NCBI RefSeq assembly: GCF_033958435.1
Contig: NC_134147.1
Span: forward strand, 44,262,001 to 44,326,000
DNA: 64,000 bases
Source: Carettochelys insculpta
Taxonomy: Eukaryota > Chordata > Testudines > Carettochelyidae
Direction: 5' to 3'
Positions within the stretch are counted from its first letter, which is position 1. The number at the start of each line of letters is the position of its first letter. Made by a program: the position numbers and the translations under genes. Under the pieces are notes generated by a model. It worked only from the letters and a program-made list of their open reading frames with translations, searched no databases and was not told where the DNA came from. Positions 46,883 to 57,253 of this stretch are shown here, in pieces.

Positions 46883-47110
46883 AAAACAAAACAGCAGTCA
46901 TGCAGCAGTTTAAAGACTAACAAAATTATTTATTAGGTGACGAGCTTTCGTGGGACAGACCCATGTATTTATGTGCAGGATTCAAATCTGAAGACACGGG
47001 TCTGTCCCACAAAATCTTATCACCTAATAAATTATTTTGTCCGTCTTTAAAGCACTACTTGACTGCTAGTTTGTTTTGTTAGAATACAGACTAACACAGA
47101 TACCTCTCTG
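46883..47110. mobile_element. Penelope-like tail in inverted-repeat form, copy A
   Basis: The left arm (46883-46964) includes TTTAAAGACTAACAAAATTA, TTATTAGGTGACGAGC and TTTCGTGGGACAGACCCA on the plus strand. The right arm (46996-47080) is its inverted partner: GGGTCTGTCCCACAAAATCT, TATCACCTAATAAATTATTT and GTCTTTAAAGCACTACTTGA. About 30 bases separate the arms. The same tail terminates the Penelope-like element at 51141, which gives the family. Confidence 0.72.
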
Positions 47111-47126
47111 TGGCTAATGTAAGTTA

Positions 47127-47375
47127 AGTCAATAAGAAGCATAAGCTCAAATTCACATAACTAGAATCAACGTCACTTAGGTCAACTTATTGTGGTATCT
47201 GCATGGCACTGTGTCAATGGGAGAAACTCTCCTGTCAACTTACCTTATGCTTCTTGTTCCAGTGGAGTATCAGAGTCAACAGGAGAGCGATCTGTGGTTG
47301 ATTTAGTGGGTCTTCACTAGACCTGCTAAATCAACTCCTGGTGATTGACTGCTACAACAAGTGTAAACATACCCC
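47127..47375. mobile_element. Harbinger-like MITE
   Basis: The interior words GTCAACTTATTGTGG, CAATGGGAGAAACTCTCC, GGTTGATTTAGTGGGTCTTC and AAATCAACTCCTGGTGATTG are typical of the TCGA/TCAA-rich MITE group also seen at 43156, 56256 and 58855. TTA occurs on both sides (47124-47126 and 47376-47378). The left terminus is degraded. Confidence 0.62.
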
Positions 47376-47877
47376 TTAGGTTTGCTTAGATGCCTTCAAT
47401 TATTTGTGCAGTACTGCTCCTAGGAGATGATTGTCATACACCATACCTGTTACTCTGGCAAACTACCACCACAGGGTTGAAATCTCACCTTCTCCCTGCA
47501 GCTTGCCAAGGAAGTAACCATATGGTATTCTTCCCATAGCATCTTTCTCCTAGTTTTCTTGCATTTACTTTTTTCCATTGACCTCTCACAGCCACTTGGA
47601 GGATAACTGCTTTTGGAGCAACAATCTTATCAGAGATTATGTTCAATCATCATTGTTCTGCCCATAATTCTCCAAGCTGGTGAGCCCAATATGATATTGT
47701 GAGGTATTCTGTGGTTGTAAACCCATACTAAGGACAGATCCAACAAATCCATCAGGCTTTCTGCTGTTTGAACAGATTTCTGCTAACTTATTTGACTATA
47801 CACAGGATGGGTTTGACGTAGTACACTCAAAATGATGTGTCAAGTACAGTTGCCACAAGGAGTAGCTCTGAAATGGA

Positions 47878-48412
47878 AACAGAGAGGTAGCCATGTTAGT
47901 CTGTACCCCCACAAAACAAAACAGAAGAAATGTAGCTCTTTAAAGTGTAACAAAATGACTTATTTGGTGATGAGCTTTCATGGGACAGACCCGCTTCATC
48001 ACATCAATCTCATTTCCAATACAGACTGACATTTATAAATACAGAGGACCAAAAACAACTGCAATTAAAAACTGGCAAATAAATACGTAGGATGGGGTGT
48101 ATGACATCAGTTATTGTCATCAATTACCTCATGCATTACAAGGACTGCTTCCCTTGTTTTGAGGCTTATAATTATTTCAGGCAGGACAATTAATATCCCC
48201 CCACCCCTCATCCTCCTCCTATGTATTTATTTGTCAGTTTTTAATTGGAATTTTTTCTTTGGTCCTCTGTACTTATAAATTGTCAGTCTGTATTGGAAAT
48301 GAGATTGATCTGATGAAGTGGGTCTGTCCCTCGAAAGCTCATCGCCGAAAAAATCATTTTGTTAGTCTTTAAAGTGCTACATTTCTGCCAGTTTGTCTTG
48401 TGAACTGGAGTT
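47878..48412. mobile_element. Penelope-like tail in inverted-repeat form, copy B (long arms)
   Basis: The left arm (about 47878-48102) and right arm (about 48200-48412) are inverted repeats of roughly 210 bp. Examples are CATGGGACAGACCCGCTTCA against TGAAGTGGGTCTGTCCCTCG, TCATTTCCAATACAGACTGA against TCAGTCTGTATTGGAAATGA, and AGGACCAAAAACAACTGCAA against TTTTTTCTTTGGTCCTC. The spacer of about 100 bp is non-coding. The end word TAGTCTTTAAAGTGCTACAT is the same Penelope-type tail as at 51.1 kb. Confidence 0.75.
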
Positions 48413-48714
48413 CACTTACGTGTTAACAACTCATCTAGAACTCCATGGCAGACAAACTGCAATTTACCACATTTTTTTAACTTGTTGTTCCTCAATGTCT
48501 CATGTGTGATGTCTTGATTTCCAGAAGAGGTAAGTAGCGTAGTTTTCAGTCTCACTAGTTTTAATCCTATGAAAAGATGCAAACAGGTGAAGTCCTTAAA
48601 ACAGCAACTGTATGCTCATGAAAATTACCCCAACAATGTTTGAACAGCATTTTGTAATCTGCTTTCTAATTTTGAGAAAAGCAATGTATTACTTTAACGC
48701 ACTGGGATTTTACA

Positions 48715-49118
48715 AGTAAACCTTCCACGAATGTGTCGAAAAAGTGACTGTTGGAAGGGATTTCCCAATGTCTGTTGGCAGATCGCATCTACACACAAAA
48801 GCAGCTTGAAAGAGCAATCCGCTCTGTTGCCAGGGAGCAGACCTCAACAGAGTGGCTAAGCAGAAGCTCTGCAAACAGGGCTGCAGGGTGAATCGGAAGC
48901 CCTGTCTGTCGACAAAAGGGCCCCAGAGCATCTACACAGCTATTTTGTTGACAGATCACTGTCAAGAGAGGCATGATACCTGAATGGGGAGAGGTATAGC
49001 GCTGCCAGTAGAAGTGCTGGGTTTTGTCAACAAAGTGCATTTTGCATGTAGACATCCCACAGTTTTTCCTGACAAAATCCCAGTTTTGCTGGGAAAAGCC
49101 TCTCGTGGAGATGTAGCC
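48715..49118. mobile_element. TGTCGACA-type MITE
   Basis: The right end is CTCGTGGAGATGTAGCC. The left end, near GTAAACCTTCCACGA, pairs with it imperfectly. The interior carries CTGTCTGTCGACAAAAGGGC, TCTACACAGCTATTTTGTTG and GGTTTTGTCAACAAAGTGC, alternating inverted TGTCGAC/TGTCAAC words. The TCTACA/TGTAGA words link it to the other TIR families here. No coding sequence and no resolved target duplication. Confidence 0.6.
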
Positions 49119-51140
49119 TCTCTGTATTTCTTACTCTTGTTCCCTTTTACAACAAGCTGTAGGTTCTCTTTGGAATGGTTTCTGAAGTTGGTATTTTATC
49201 CCATTATCCTGTTATGTGAAGTGGTCTATTCCTGCAGCCAGATTTTCAAAAGAATGAAGTAGCCACAATTCCAACCAGGATTTCCAGAACTCACCAGACA
49301 CCAAAATAAGTGGTCAGATTCCTCAAAGAGCTCATCATATTAACAGATCTCTGGGAGTCCTGAACAATGTTCTTTGCTCTGAATGGTCCATGACTGTGTG
49401 GTGAGGAAGATTAACATTTTGCTATGCTGACTCAGTGGACCAAATTCTCCTCTTGAGAGGCCCTGATACACAGTTTGGACACGTAGTATTGACTTGGCAT
49501 GGGATTGATGCAGTCAAAGATGTTGGCAATGATTTTGCAGGATGTACATGTGCCAGTGTTGAAAGCTTGCAAAGAGTTTGTGTGGTGACATTAGGCTGTT
49601 AACTATGTGGGAATTACAGCCTGAGATAAAGCTCACTGAACATAACAGAAGGACTCAGTGGGCTTTGAATCAAGCCCTTAGAAAGCTAGGAGTTACACCC
49701 TGCCTGGAGAACTACTGAGATCTCAGACTGAGTATAGCAGGCAAAGGAGAGATTACTTTTTGATTCACCACAATGCAGTTTGAATGCTTTGAGGTACTGC
49801 AAAGAAAATGAGACATCTTTTCACACTGCTTCTCAATATATGCTTACGAATAGATACGAGCTACCTATCTTCCTCCGCTTCCCTCCACACTGAACTCTTT
49901 GTATGTGTAGAAGGCTTCGGTAACGGAAATTCAAACCTTCTGTTTACATCTATAAACAAGATAAGGTACAAATTGCTGCAACACAAACTTCCTCACTCTG
50001 GCCTTTCCCTGACCTCCATCATAAACCAACGGGAACCTCCCTTTCTTTTGTGACTGATGGAGGCTCCAGTCTCCATTCCTGAACAGCAATTGCCACGTCA
50101 GCTTGCTGAATTATTAGGGTGGCTCTTTTGTCCCAGCTATGCCACGAGCACCAGATTCGTGACCCTTAGGGTAGCAAAGCGCAGGTCTGTTCCCCTGGGT
50201 GGGAGGCAGAGTGAGCGGTGCGTTTGGACGGACCACCCTGCCCAGCCCTTTCCCTGCTCCATCCTCACCCTGACAAGCCTGGCCAGGGATTACCTGGGAC
50301 AGGGAGCAGGCAGGTGAGGACAATGGCAGCCACAGGGGATCGCCGCCCTCTCCCCACCCCTCTGCGCTCACCACCTGGTGTTCTGCCGCTGCCTCTGGGC
50401 CCACTGAGCCCCACTTCTCTGAGGGCAGCTGGAGGCTGCCAGCCACCTGTGGAGAAGCAGGGCTCAGCAGGCTGGGAGGCCAAGTGGTGAGTGCTGGGGA
50501 TGGGGGGAGGCCATCCCCGGCTGCTGCTGTCACCTGCCTCTTGTCCCAGGTAACCCACCCCCACCCCCCGGGCTGAGCAGAGGTAGGTGGGGCACAGAGT
50601 GGAGGGGGAGCGTGTTCAGGTTGAGTGGGGGGAATCTTCCGGCTGAGTGGAGGGAAGGGTGGGGTGCTTGGGCTGAGGGGTGCATGTTCAGGCCAAGCAG
50701 GGGGCTGTGTTCAGTCTGAGGAGGGATGTTGGCCCATGTGAGGGGGGAATGTCAGTCTGAGCAGGGATGGGGTGGGAGGAGGGTGCTTTGGTCCAAGTGG
50801 GGTGAGAGGAACTTTGGGCCTATTGGGGGTAGAGTGGGGTGGGGAGGCCAAACTGGGGCGGCTGGAGGAACAGTGTGGGGTCAGGGCCAGCCAGAGAGCT
50901 GGGGTGGAAGGAGAAGGGCAGGGCCCATTGTGGGAGCATCCACATTTACACAAAAGCACACACACGTGCCCAGAAAGTCCCGCACATGGGCCTGCACTGA
51001 CACTTCTGGTTGAAATTTTAGTATTTCATGTTCTCATGTCACTAGCCAGAAACCATCTCTAGCATACGGCAGAAAGGGAAAATCAGGTACTTTTAAAGTA
51101 TTTGTGCAGCAAACCATGATAGATAACTATTGACAGGATT
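49119..51140. other. Unique DNA passing into a GC-skewed block
   Basis: 49120-50080 is unremarkable. 50200-50560 is C/G-rich, and 50540-50930 is G-rich on the plus strand with irregular repeats of the GGCTGAG / GTTCAGGCTGAG / AGCAGGG theme. Open frames in both senses here follow from composition. Confidence 0.45.
50580..50905. repeat. G-rich degenerate tandem block
   Basis: Units of about 25-35 bases vary around GTTCAGGCTGAG, TGGGG and GGGAGGG words, for example GTGTTCAGGTTGAGTGGGG, GGGGTGCTTGGGCTGAGGGG, ATGTTCAGGCCAAGCAGGGG and AATGTCAGTCTGAGCAGGG. It is an old minisatellite-like expansion; period and copy number are not exact. Confidence 0.6.
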
Positions 51141-51540
51141 AAAACAAAAAAGCGGTCAAGTAGCGCTTTAAAGACTAACAAAATACTTTATTAGGTGAGC
51201 TTTCATGGGACAGACCCACTTCTTCAGACCACAGCCAGACCAGAACAGACTCAATATTTAAGGCACAGAGAACCAAAAACAGTAATCAAGGCTGACAAAT
51301 CAGAAAAAAATTATCAAGGTGAGCAAATCAGAGAGTGGAGGGGCAGACGGGGACGGGAGGGGGTGGGGTGTCAAAAATTAGATGAAGCCAAGTATGCAAA
51401 CAAGCCCCTATAATGACCCAGAAAATTCCCATCCCAGTTCAAACCACATGTTAATGTGTGGAATCTGAATATAAAAGAGAGTTCAGCAGCCTCTCTTTCA
51501 AGAGTGTTGTGAAAATTCCTCTTCAGTAAGACGCAAACTG

Positions 51541-51954
51541 TTAAGTCATTAACAGAATGGCCCACTCCATTAAATGCTGGCTGGCCGGTTTGTGGATCAG
51601 GAGTGTTTTTATGTCGGTTTTGTGCCCATTAACTCTTTGTCTAAGAGACTTTGAAGTCTGTCCAATATACAAAGCATCTGGGCATTGTTGGCACATGATG
51701 GCATATATGATATTAATTGAGGAACATGAGAATGTGCCCGTGATTCTGTGAATAACCTGGTTAGGTCCAGTGATGGTATCTCCAGAATAGATATGTGGAC
51801 AAAGCTGGCAGTGGGCTTTGTTGCAAGGAAAAGTTCTGGGACTGGTGTTCCTGTGGTATTGACCGTGGCTGTTGGTGAGAATCCTCATAAGGTTGGGGGG
51901 TTGTCTGTAGGAGAGAACAGGCCTGTCACCTAGGGCCTTCTGGAGTGTGATCAA
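51541..51954 (-). pseudogene. GIY-YIG endonuclease region of Penelope-like element
   Basis: The 137-codon frame carries KALGDRPVLSYRQPPNL near its start, then the cysteine-rich block CNKAHCQLCPHI, which fits the zinc-binding linker seen in many Penelope endonucleases, then INIIYAIMCQQCPDALYIGQ followed by TSKSLRQRVNGHKTDI. The IYA...YIG pair and the downstream Arg and His are the GIY-YIG core in spacing and order. The usual catalytic Glu further downstream is not evident before the stop at 51541. A 13-bp tandem duplication at 51948-51973 sits at the frame start and breaks continuity with the RT region. Confidence 0.85.
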
Positions 51955-51973
51955 GGATCCTGATCAAGGATCG
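51948..51973. repeat. 13-bp tandem duplication in Penelope-like linker
   Basis: TGATCAAGGATC occurs at 51948-51959 and again at 51961-51972. The 13-bp period is not a multiple of three, so it changes the reading frame between the RT-side text (KPLQRIIKDLQPIL) and the endonuclease frame. Confidence 0.85.
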
Positions 51974-52130
51974 GTTGTAGGTCTTTAATAATGCGTTGCA
52001 GTGGTTTGAGTTGGGGGGCTGTAGGTGGTGACCAGTGGTGTTCTGTTCTTGGCTTTTTTGGGCCTGTCTTGGAGTGCCTGGTCTCTGGGTATTCATCTGG
52101 CCCTATCTATTTATTTTTCATTTCTCCTGG

Positions 52131-52838
52131 GCTACGTCTACACGTGCACCCAACTTCGAAATAGCTTATTTCGATGTTGCGACATCGAAATAGGCTATTT
52201 CGATGAATAATGTCTACACGTCCTCCAGGGCTGGCAACGTCGATGTTCAACTTCGACGTTGCTCAGCCCAACATCGAAATAGGCACAGCGAGGGAACGTC
52301 TACACGCCAAAGTAGCACACATCGAAATAAGGGAGCCAGGCACAGCTGCAGACAGGGTCACGGGGCGGACTCAACAGCAAGTCGCTCCCTTAAAGGGCCC
52401 CTCCCAGACACACTTTCATTAAACAGTGCAAGATACACAGAGCCAACAACTAGTTGCAGACCCTGTATATGCAGCACGGACCCCCAGCTGCAGCAGCAGC
52501 AGCCAGAAGCCCTGGGCTAAGGGCTGCTGCCCACGGTGACCACAGAGCCCCGCAAGGGCTGGAGAGAGAGTATCTCTCAACCCCCCAGCTGATGGCCGCC
52601 ATGGAGGACCCCGCTATTTCGATGTTGCGGGACGCGGATCGTCTACACGTCCCTACTTCGATGTTGAACGTCGAAGTAGGGCGCTATTCCCATCCGCTCA
52701 TGGGGTTAGCGACTTCGACGTCTCGCCGCCTAACGTCGATTTCAACTTCGAAATAGCGCCCAACACGTGTAGACGTGACGGGCGCTATTTCGAAGTTACT
52801 GCCGCTACTTCGAAGTAGCGTGCACGTGTAGACGCAGC
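52131..52838 (+). mobile_element. TCGA-rich TIR element, copy 3 (complete, 708 bp)
   Basis: The ends are GCTACGTCTACACGTGCAC and GTGCACGTGTAGACGCAGC: 18 of 19 terminal bases are inverted matches. CCTGG occurs immediately on both sides (52126-52130 and 52839-52843). Because of the flanking G and C, the duplication can be read as 3, 4 or 5 bp. It interrupts a Penelope-like element whose text resumes on the other side. The subterminal zones contain a hairpin TATTTCGATGT-TGCG-ACATCGAAATA (52167-52192) and the 16-bp palindrome GCTACTTCGAAGTAGC (52804-52819). The core (about 52335-52610) has GCCGCCATGG (52595-52604). No transposase is present. It is nearly identical to copy 1. Confidence 0.93.
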
Positions 52839-53023
52839 CCTGGTGGGTAATTCAGGTTTATGAATATTTGGTAAAGATCATGTAGTTTTTGGTCTTTGTC
52901 AGTCGGATCAGAGCAAATGCGATTGTACCTAAGGGCTTGACTGCAAACAGTGGATCTCTTTATGTGTGCAGGATGGAAGCTAGAAGTGTGTGGGTCAATA
53001 TAGGGACAGGATTGTGTAGACAA
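52839..53023 (-). pseudogene. Penelope-like reverse-transcriptase C-terminal fragment
   Basis: The minus-strand frame reads SSFHPAHIKRSTVCSQALRY, then NRICSDPTDK, and ends INLNYPP at the transposon junction. The 'SFHP.H.KR....Q..R..R.CS' block is the highly conserved region following the palm in Penelope-like reverse transcriptases. The catalytic motifs upstream are absent. The frame is cut by the 52131-52838 insertion after NYPP. Confidence 0.85.
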
Positions 53024-53060
53024 CCCTGTGTAGGTAAGTATAATGACAGGATTGTGTTAC

Positions 53061-56000
53061 ACCTTTTCCTCTTTTTATAACCATGTTTTCCCCTCACACC
53101 TTTGAAGATTATTTTTGTCAGATCAGGTATGCTGGCTACAAACTATCTGCTTTAAGAGGCTGTGAAATAAGCAGAAGTATAAGCAGATCAAAGAGAGACC
53201 CATGCGCTTTGTCTGGTTTTTAACAGAAGTAGAAGGAAATGCTTATTCTGATCTACTAAGGTGACTGTGTGGGTCTGTACTAACATTAGCATGGAAGCAT
53301 CAGGGTAGAAAATCCAGGAGACAAGAAGTTGTCAAAGAATAGAGTGAGCATGGGGTCAGTGACGAATGTTCCAAAAAAATCGTCCTTTGCAGCCTTTGCT
53401 GCAGTGAAAGCTGTGTGCAATCTGGCATCTCACAGGCTGTCTTCTGCTATAAGGTGAATGCACCTGATCATTCTGCTCCAAAAGGAGTGATCCAGAGACA
53501 GAAGGTCACTCCAGAGTATACCTTTTAATTTGTCAAATGGTCCTTCTAACACCAGCTGCCAATGGCACAGAGCTGGGAGCAAAACAGGGAAGACCTCTAT
53601 GACTACAGGAATCATCCGTACTGTGGTGGAACTTCTGGCCAGCCACTCTGCTCTCTGCACCATAAAGTGGAGGTCAAATCCTAGCTAGCAATTCAAGGCT
53701 TCCTTTGATGCCACCCACAGCTTTTTTTTATTTATTTATTTATTTATTTTCATGGCAGGGTGCTGTTTAAAAAGGAAGGGTGGCTTCTCCAGAATAAACA
53801 ATGGCTAATGCTGTCATGCAGCCTGAGGGGCAAACACCTTTTAAAAGGTCAGAAGGCTTGCAATCAATCCCTTAGCAGTTGCTGAAGCTCGGGCACAGCC
53901 AGTGAAGCTCTAATCTGGCTCTCCTCAGGGTAGAGAAGCAAGGGAGAAAGCTGAGAGAGCTCCTCTCCCTGTCAATGCAGCAGGTGGCCTGCAGGTGAAC
54001 AGCCACAAGAGAGAAAGGGCTGGAGGGGGAGGCAGATGGGGAAACAGCGACGGCTGGAGCAATGAGGCTGGTTTGAACGCTTCCATTTCCCTGAAGCTGA
54101 AGCACGCCGCTCCGCTGGGAGCAGGCTTTTCAGTTCATCATCATCATAGGCAAACAGTCAGAACACAATCACCCTTGGTGGCCACAGGTTGCTTACCGCT
54201 GCTTTTTATATTATATTCTCTTAGTCTGGTAAGTGATCAGCATAATTTACAGAACTGAATAAGATATTTAAATTAAAAAAAAAAAAGATGGACAGGATCC
54301 TTATTAGACAGGGGTCCTCTAGGCAATGCCACTTTTTCTCTTGCTCGTGACTTAATCTGCTTCTTAAGTTATTTGCATTGCACTCGTGCCTTGGAGCTCT
54401 GAACCTGTACCTCACTGGGTTGGGCTGTGTATGAACACCAAGCGTTTTCTGAGGCAACCTCCTAACTGAGAGTTGACCTGAGCCCAGGAACTGCCCACAA
54501 CTCAATACCAACCTTTCACCTGAAGGGAGCAGCCGTTGTGGCGTTCCCCAGTTGTGTGGTGTGGCTACATGGACTGAAGTCAGGCTTCTGTAGTTCAGAA
54601 TTTGAGACCTTAGACTGCAGTCTGGGGAAGTGGCGGGGAGAGGGAGCAGCTTCTGATAGCCCGTCCCATTGCTCTGTTATGAAATGTTTTAGTTAAAAAT
54701 AATGCAGTAATATAATACAAGCTCTCTGCCTTGATAAGTATAACACATGCCCATACGATTAGTTCTACGTAACCCTTTTTCAGAGGACAGCGTACGAGCC
54801 CCACAGGGTACATATTGGCAGCTCAAGGCAGACTTTTTTCTGGGTTCGTATGCCACTAGCACAATGGTCCTGTCCCACAACTGGGCATCCTCGTGCAATC
54901 GCAATAAAATAGTAAAACTATAGCGGCCTTGTCCAGTAAATCGGCTGATCTACTAACATCAGAGTAATTTACAAGAATCATGTTGCCTTCACTCCGGCAT
55001 CTTCAGGATTACTCTTCTCTAATTTTTCCAAAGCGAAGCTGGTAGTATGTGCAATGGAAAAAATGGGAACTGCTGAATTTCACAGCAGATCATTAAAACA
55101 GCTCCAAGGAGTTACTACTTCACGCGATGAATAATTCCTCTGTGGAACAAACTGCTGCAGGATTCTATTCTGGGGGCAAACGGTCAGATTAGTCTTCATG
55201 TATCAATATGTAACTATAAAAATACAGAGGGAATATCACGCTAGCAATTCTCTTTTAGAAAAAGGGGAGGAAAAATCCCTCTCCAGATGTTACATTTTAG
55301 GAAGGCACCTAAAGGTGTGCATGTGTTTGTGTACTTGCTAGCTCTCAATCAGCACTGACAATACAAGTACATTTTTGCCTCTGAAGCAATAAACTATTAT
55401 GAATGCTCGAGGTGCTTTTGGGAATGGGAACACAATGGTCTTCTGTTAAATATTCTTCCAAAGCCATCCAGTACCCTATTGTCATGGCCAAACATTTGGT
55501 AATTTTATTGCTCTAAATAAAGATTTTGCTTTCAATACTCGATCCTGGATTTCTGGGCTGCAGACTCAGCTAGACAGATGGACATGACTCAGAAAACGTC
55601 ACCTGAGGCAGGGGGGATCATGAAATGAGTCTGTGTTGCTTCTCCACTCAGACCCCAAAATGCCAGACTCATTGCTGTCAGCTCCGCCTCACAGGCGGCT
55701 GCACTCAGGAGCTCTATCTTGTTGCAGGTGGGTGCTCTGCAGTTCTGGCTGTTTCATCCCCGCCCCACTCTGCTCTGAGAGGAGGTTCAACCTCAGGGCT
55801 GCAGTGCCTCAGCTGCTTCCCCGGGAGCAGTGTGCACACACAGGACACGCACTGGAGAGGGGAGCTTGTGGTGGAGGGGTAGGTGGTGGGGAAAACAAGC
55901 TGCTGTAGAGAAGAATTTCCACTAGTGCAATTTTGCCTGCTGTTTTTTTTTTCATAACCAAGGTTGTCCTGCCCTCCCCACCTACCTGCCAGTTGCACCC

Positions 56001-56255
56001 CACCGCCAGAGGACCAATGATCTATTGCTAGTGGGGATGAGGGATGTGTCCAGCTGTGGTTCCCCATGCTTAGTTTGAGTAGCAGACCTTTGGGGTCCTT
56101 CTATCAGAGGAAGCATGTGAACCACGGAGCTGGTATCAGCTCACTCAGTTTCACTGACCTACCATAGGGCTCCACTTCACAGGAGCTTCCACACACACTC
56201 ACCTCGCCCATCTTCTTCCTAGCTTCCTAGACAAAGCTCTTACATATGTGCTTAA
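53061..56255. other. Unique DNA, no gene seen
   Basis: Contains the ATTT microsatellite at 53721. The other sequence shows no recognised repeat, exon or RNA gene. A 55625-55910 pair of overlapping frames is composition-driven. Confidence 0.45.
53721..53750. repeat. (TTTA)n microsatellite
   Basis: CTTTTTTTA followed by five TTTA units, ending TTTTCATGG. Confidence 0.95.
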
Positions 56256-56454
56256 GGTCAGGTCTATTGTAGACAAGCAATTCCAGCTACGGTAATTTTG
56301 TCACTGGAATCGACTTATCTACGATCGACTTACCTGCCTGTCCTCACTGAGGGAGGTCAACAGGAGATACTCTCCATTGAATTTCCTTACTCCTCACGAG
56401 ATTGAGGCATATAGGCCTGACTGGGTTGACCTTCCAGGTAGTGAAGACGCACCC
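56256..56454. mobile_element. Harbinger-like MITE with TAA duplication
   Basis: The 199-bp element starts GGTCAGGTCTATTGTAGAC and ends GGTAGTGAAGACGCACCC, with a perfect TAA on each side (56253-56255, 56455-56457). The interior has CGACTTATCTACGATCGACT, ATTGAATTTCC and GGGTTGACCTTCC words, the same TCGA/TTGA style as 43156 and 47127. Confidence 0.8.
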
Positions 56455-56879
56455 TAAGTCCCACTGAAGCCAGTGGAGGTAAGCCTATGCTTACAGTGCC
56501 TCACTGAACAGCACTGGATTTAAGTGTTTGCTTAAGTGCTTTCCTGACCCATGGCCTTACCAAGGAAATGTACTCCATTGCCACTGCTTTGGCCACCAAG
56601 AAGATGCTCCAGGCACGGGGCACCACATGCTTTTTCAATGTTGCCCAGTGCCAGAGCTGGCTCTGATACAGATGCATTCAGGTCAGGGGAGGTATGCAGT
56701 TCAGGTAGCTCTTAGACAGGGTGGAGCCCCTCTTAGAATCTTCCTCCAGAAGTCCACTAGTGGTCTTTAGCTACTTGGCCTGTCTTTTAAACGTGTGGAT
56801 CTCTTGTGATGTGATGAGCTCTAGAGAATGCAGTTAAGCTGGAGAAGGAGAGTGCTTTCCTTACATGGCTGACAGACCC

Positions 56880-57015
56880 AGCTCATCAGCAGGAGGGAAT
56901 GAACCTGCAACCTTAAGGGCTAAAGCTCTACCACATGAGCTAAAAGCCATCTGACTCTTAGCCGAGGCTGTAGAGCAGAGATTTCGTGTTCCCTTGCCAG
57001 TGGTCCCAGTGCCTC
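56880..57015 (-). mobile_element. tRNA-derived SINE, minus strand
   Basis: GGGAATGAACCTGCAACCTT (antisense B box), CTCTACCACATGAGCTAAAA (antisense A box), then GCCATCTGACTCTTAGCCGA and GGCTGTAGAGCAGAGATTTC. It shares this order with 62630-62830. Confidence 0.65.
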
Positions 57016-57253
57016 TGGGGTTGCACAAGGCACTGCACTCGGGCTCTGAAATCGTATGCGGTCTATTCCCTTGTCCAGGGGAATATAAATAATCATTCTG
57101 TGCTGCTGTAAAATATCAACAGGTTGCCACGCCAAGGGCCTGATCCTGCCACCTTTGATTTGTCCAGTGGAAGCTGGTTTGTGCCAATATCATTTACCTT
57201 AGTTTAGCCATTAGTTGTTTTCTCCAAGTTTTAAAATCTGTGCAGATTTAGTA

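Larger units (their letters stand above)
51141..53060 (-). mobile_element. Penelope-like retroelement, minus strand, split by the TCGA-rich element
   Basis: On the minus strand the order is: the C-terminal part of the reverse-transcriptase region (53023 down to 52844), then the 708-bp foreign insertion, then the RT-to-endonuclease linker (52125-51975), the GIY-YIG endonuclease region (51950-51541), and a 3' tail reaching TTTAAAGCGCTACTTGACCG and GGGTCTGTCCCATGAAAGC near 51200-51150. It is 5'-truncated: the RT catalytic palm is missing. Several frame breaks and an in-frame stop show the copy is dead. Penelope-like elements are the retroelements known to pair an RT with a GIY-YIG endonuclease. 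Confidence 0.85.

Noticed and set aside
1..53023. Segmental duplication linking the start of the window with 52 kb
   Set aside because: Similarity stops exactly at the transposon terminus; right flanks differ, so two insertions explain it.
56890..56960. Functional tRNA gene on the minus strand
   Set aside because: Box-like words are present, but stems do not pair and the same text recurs at 62630; it is a SINE.
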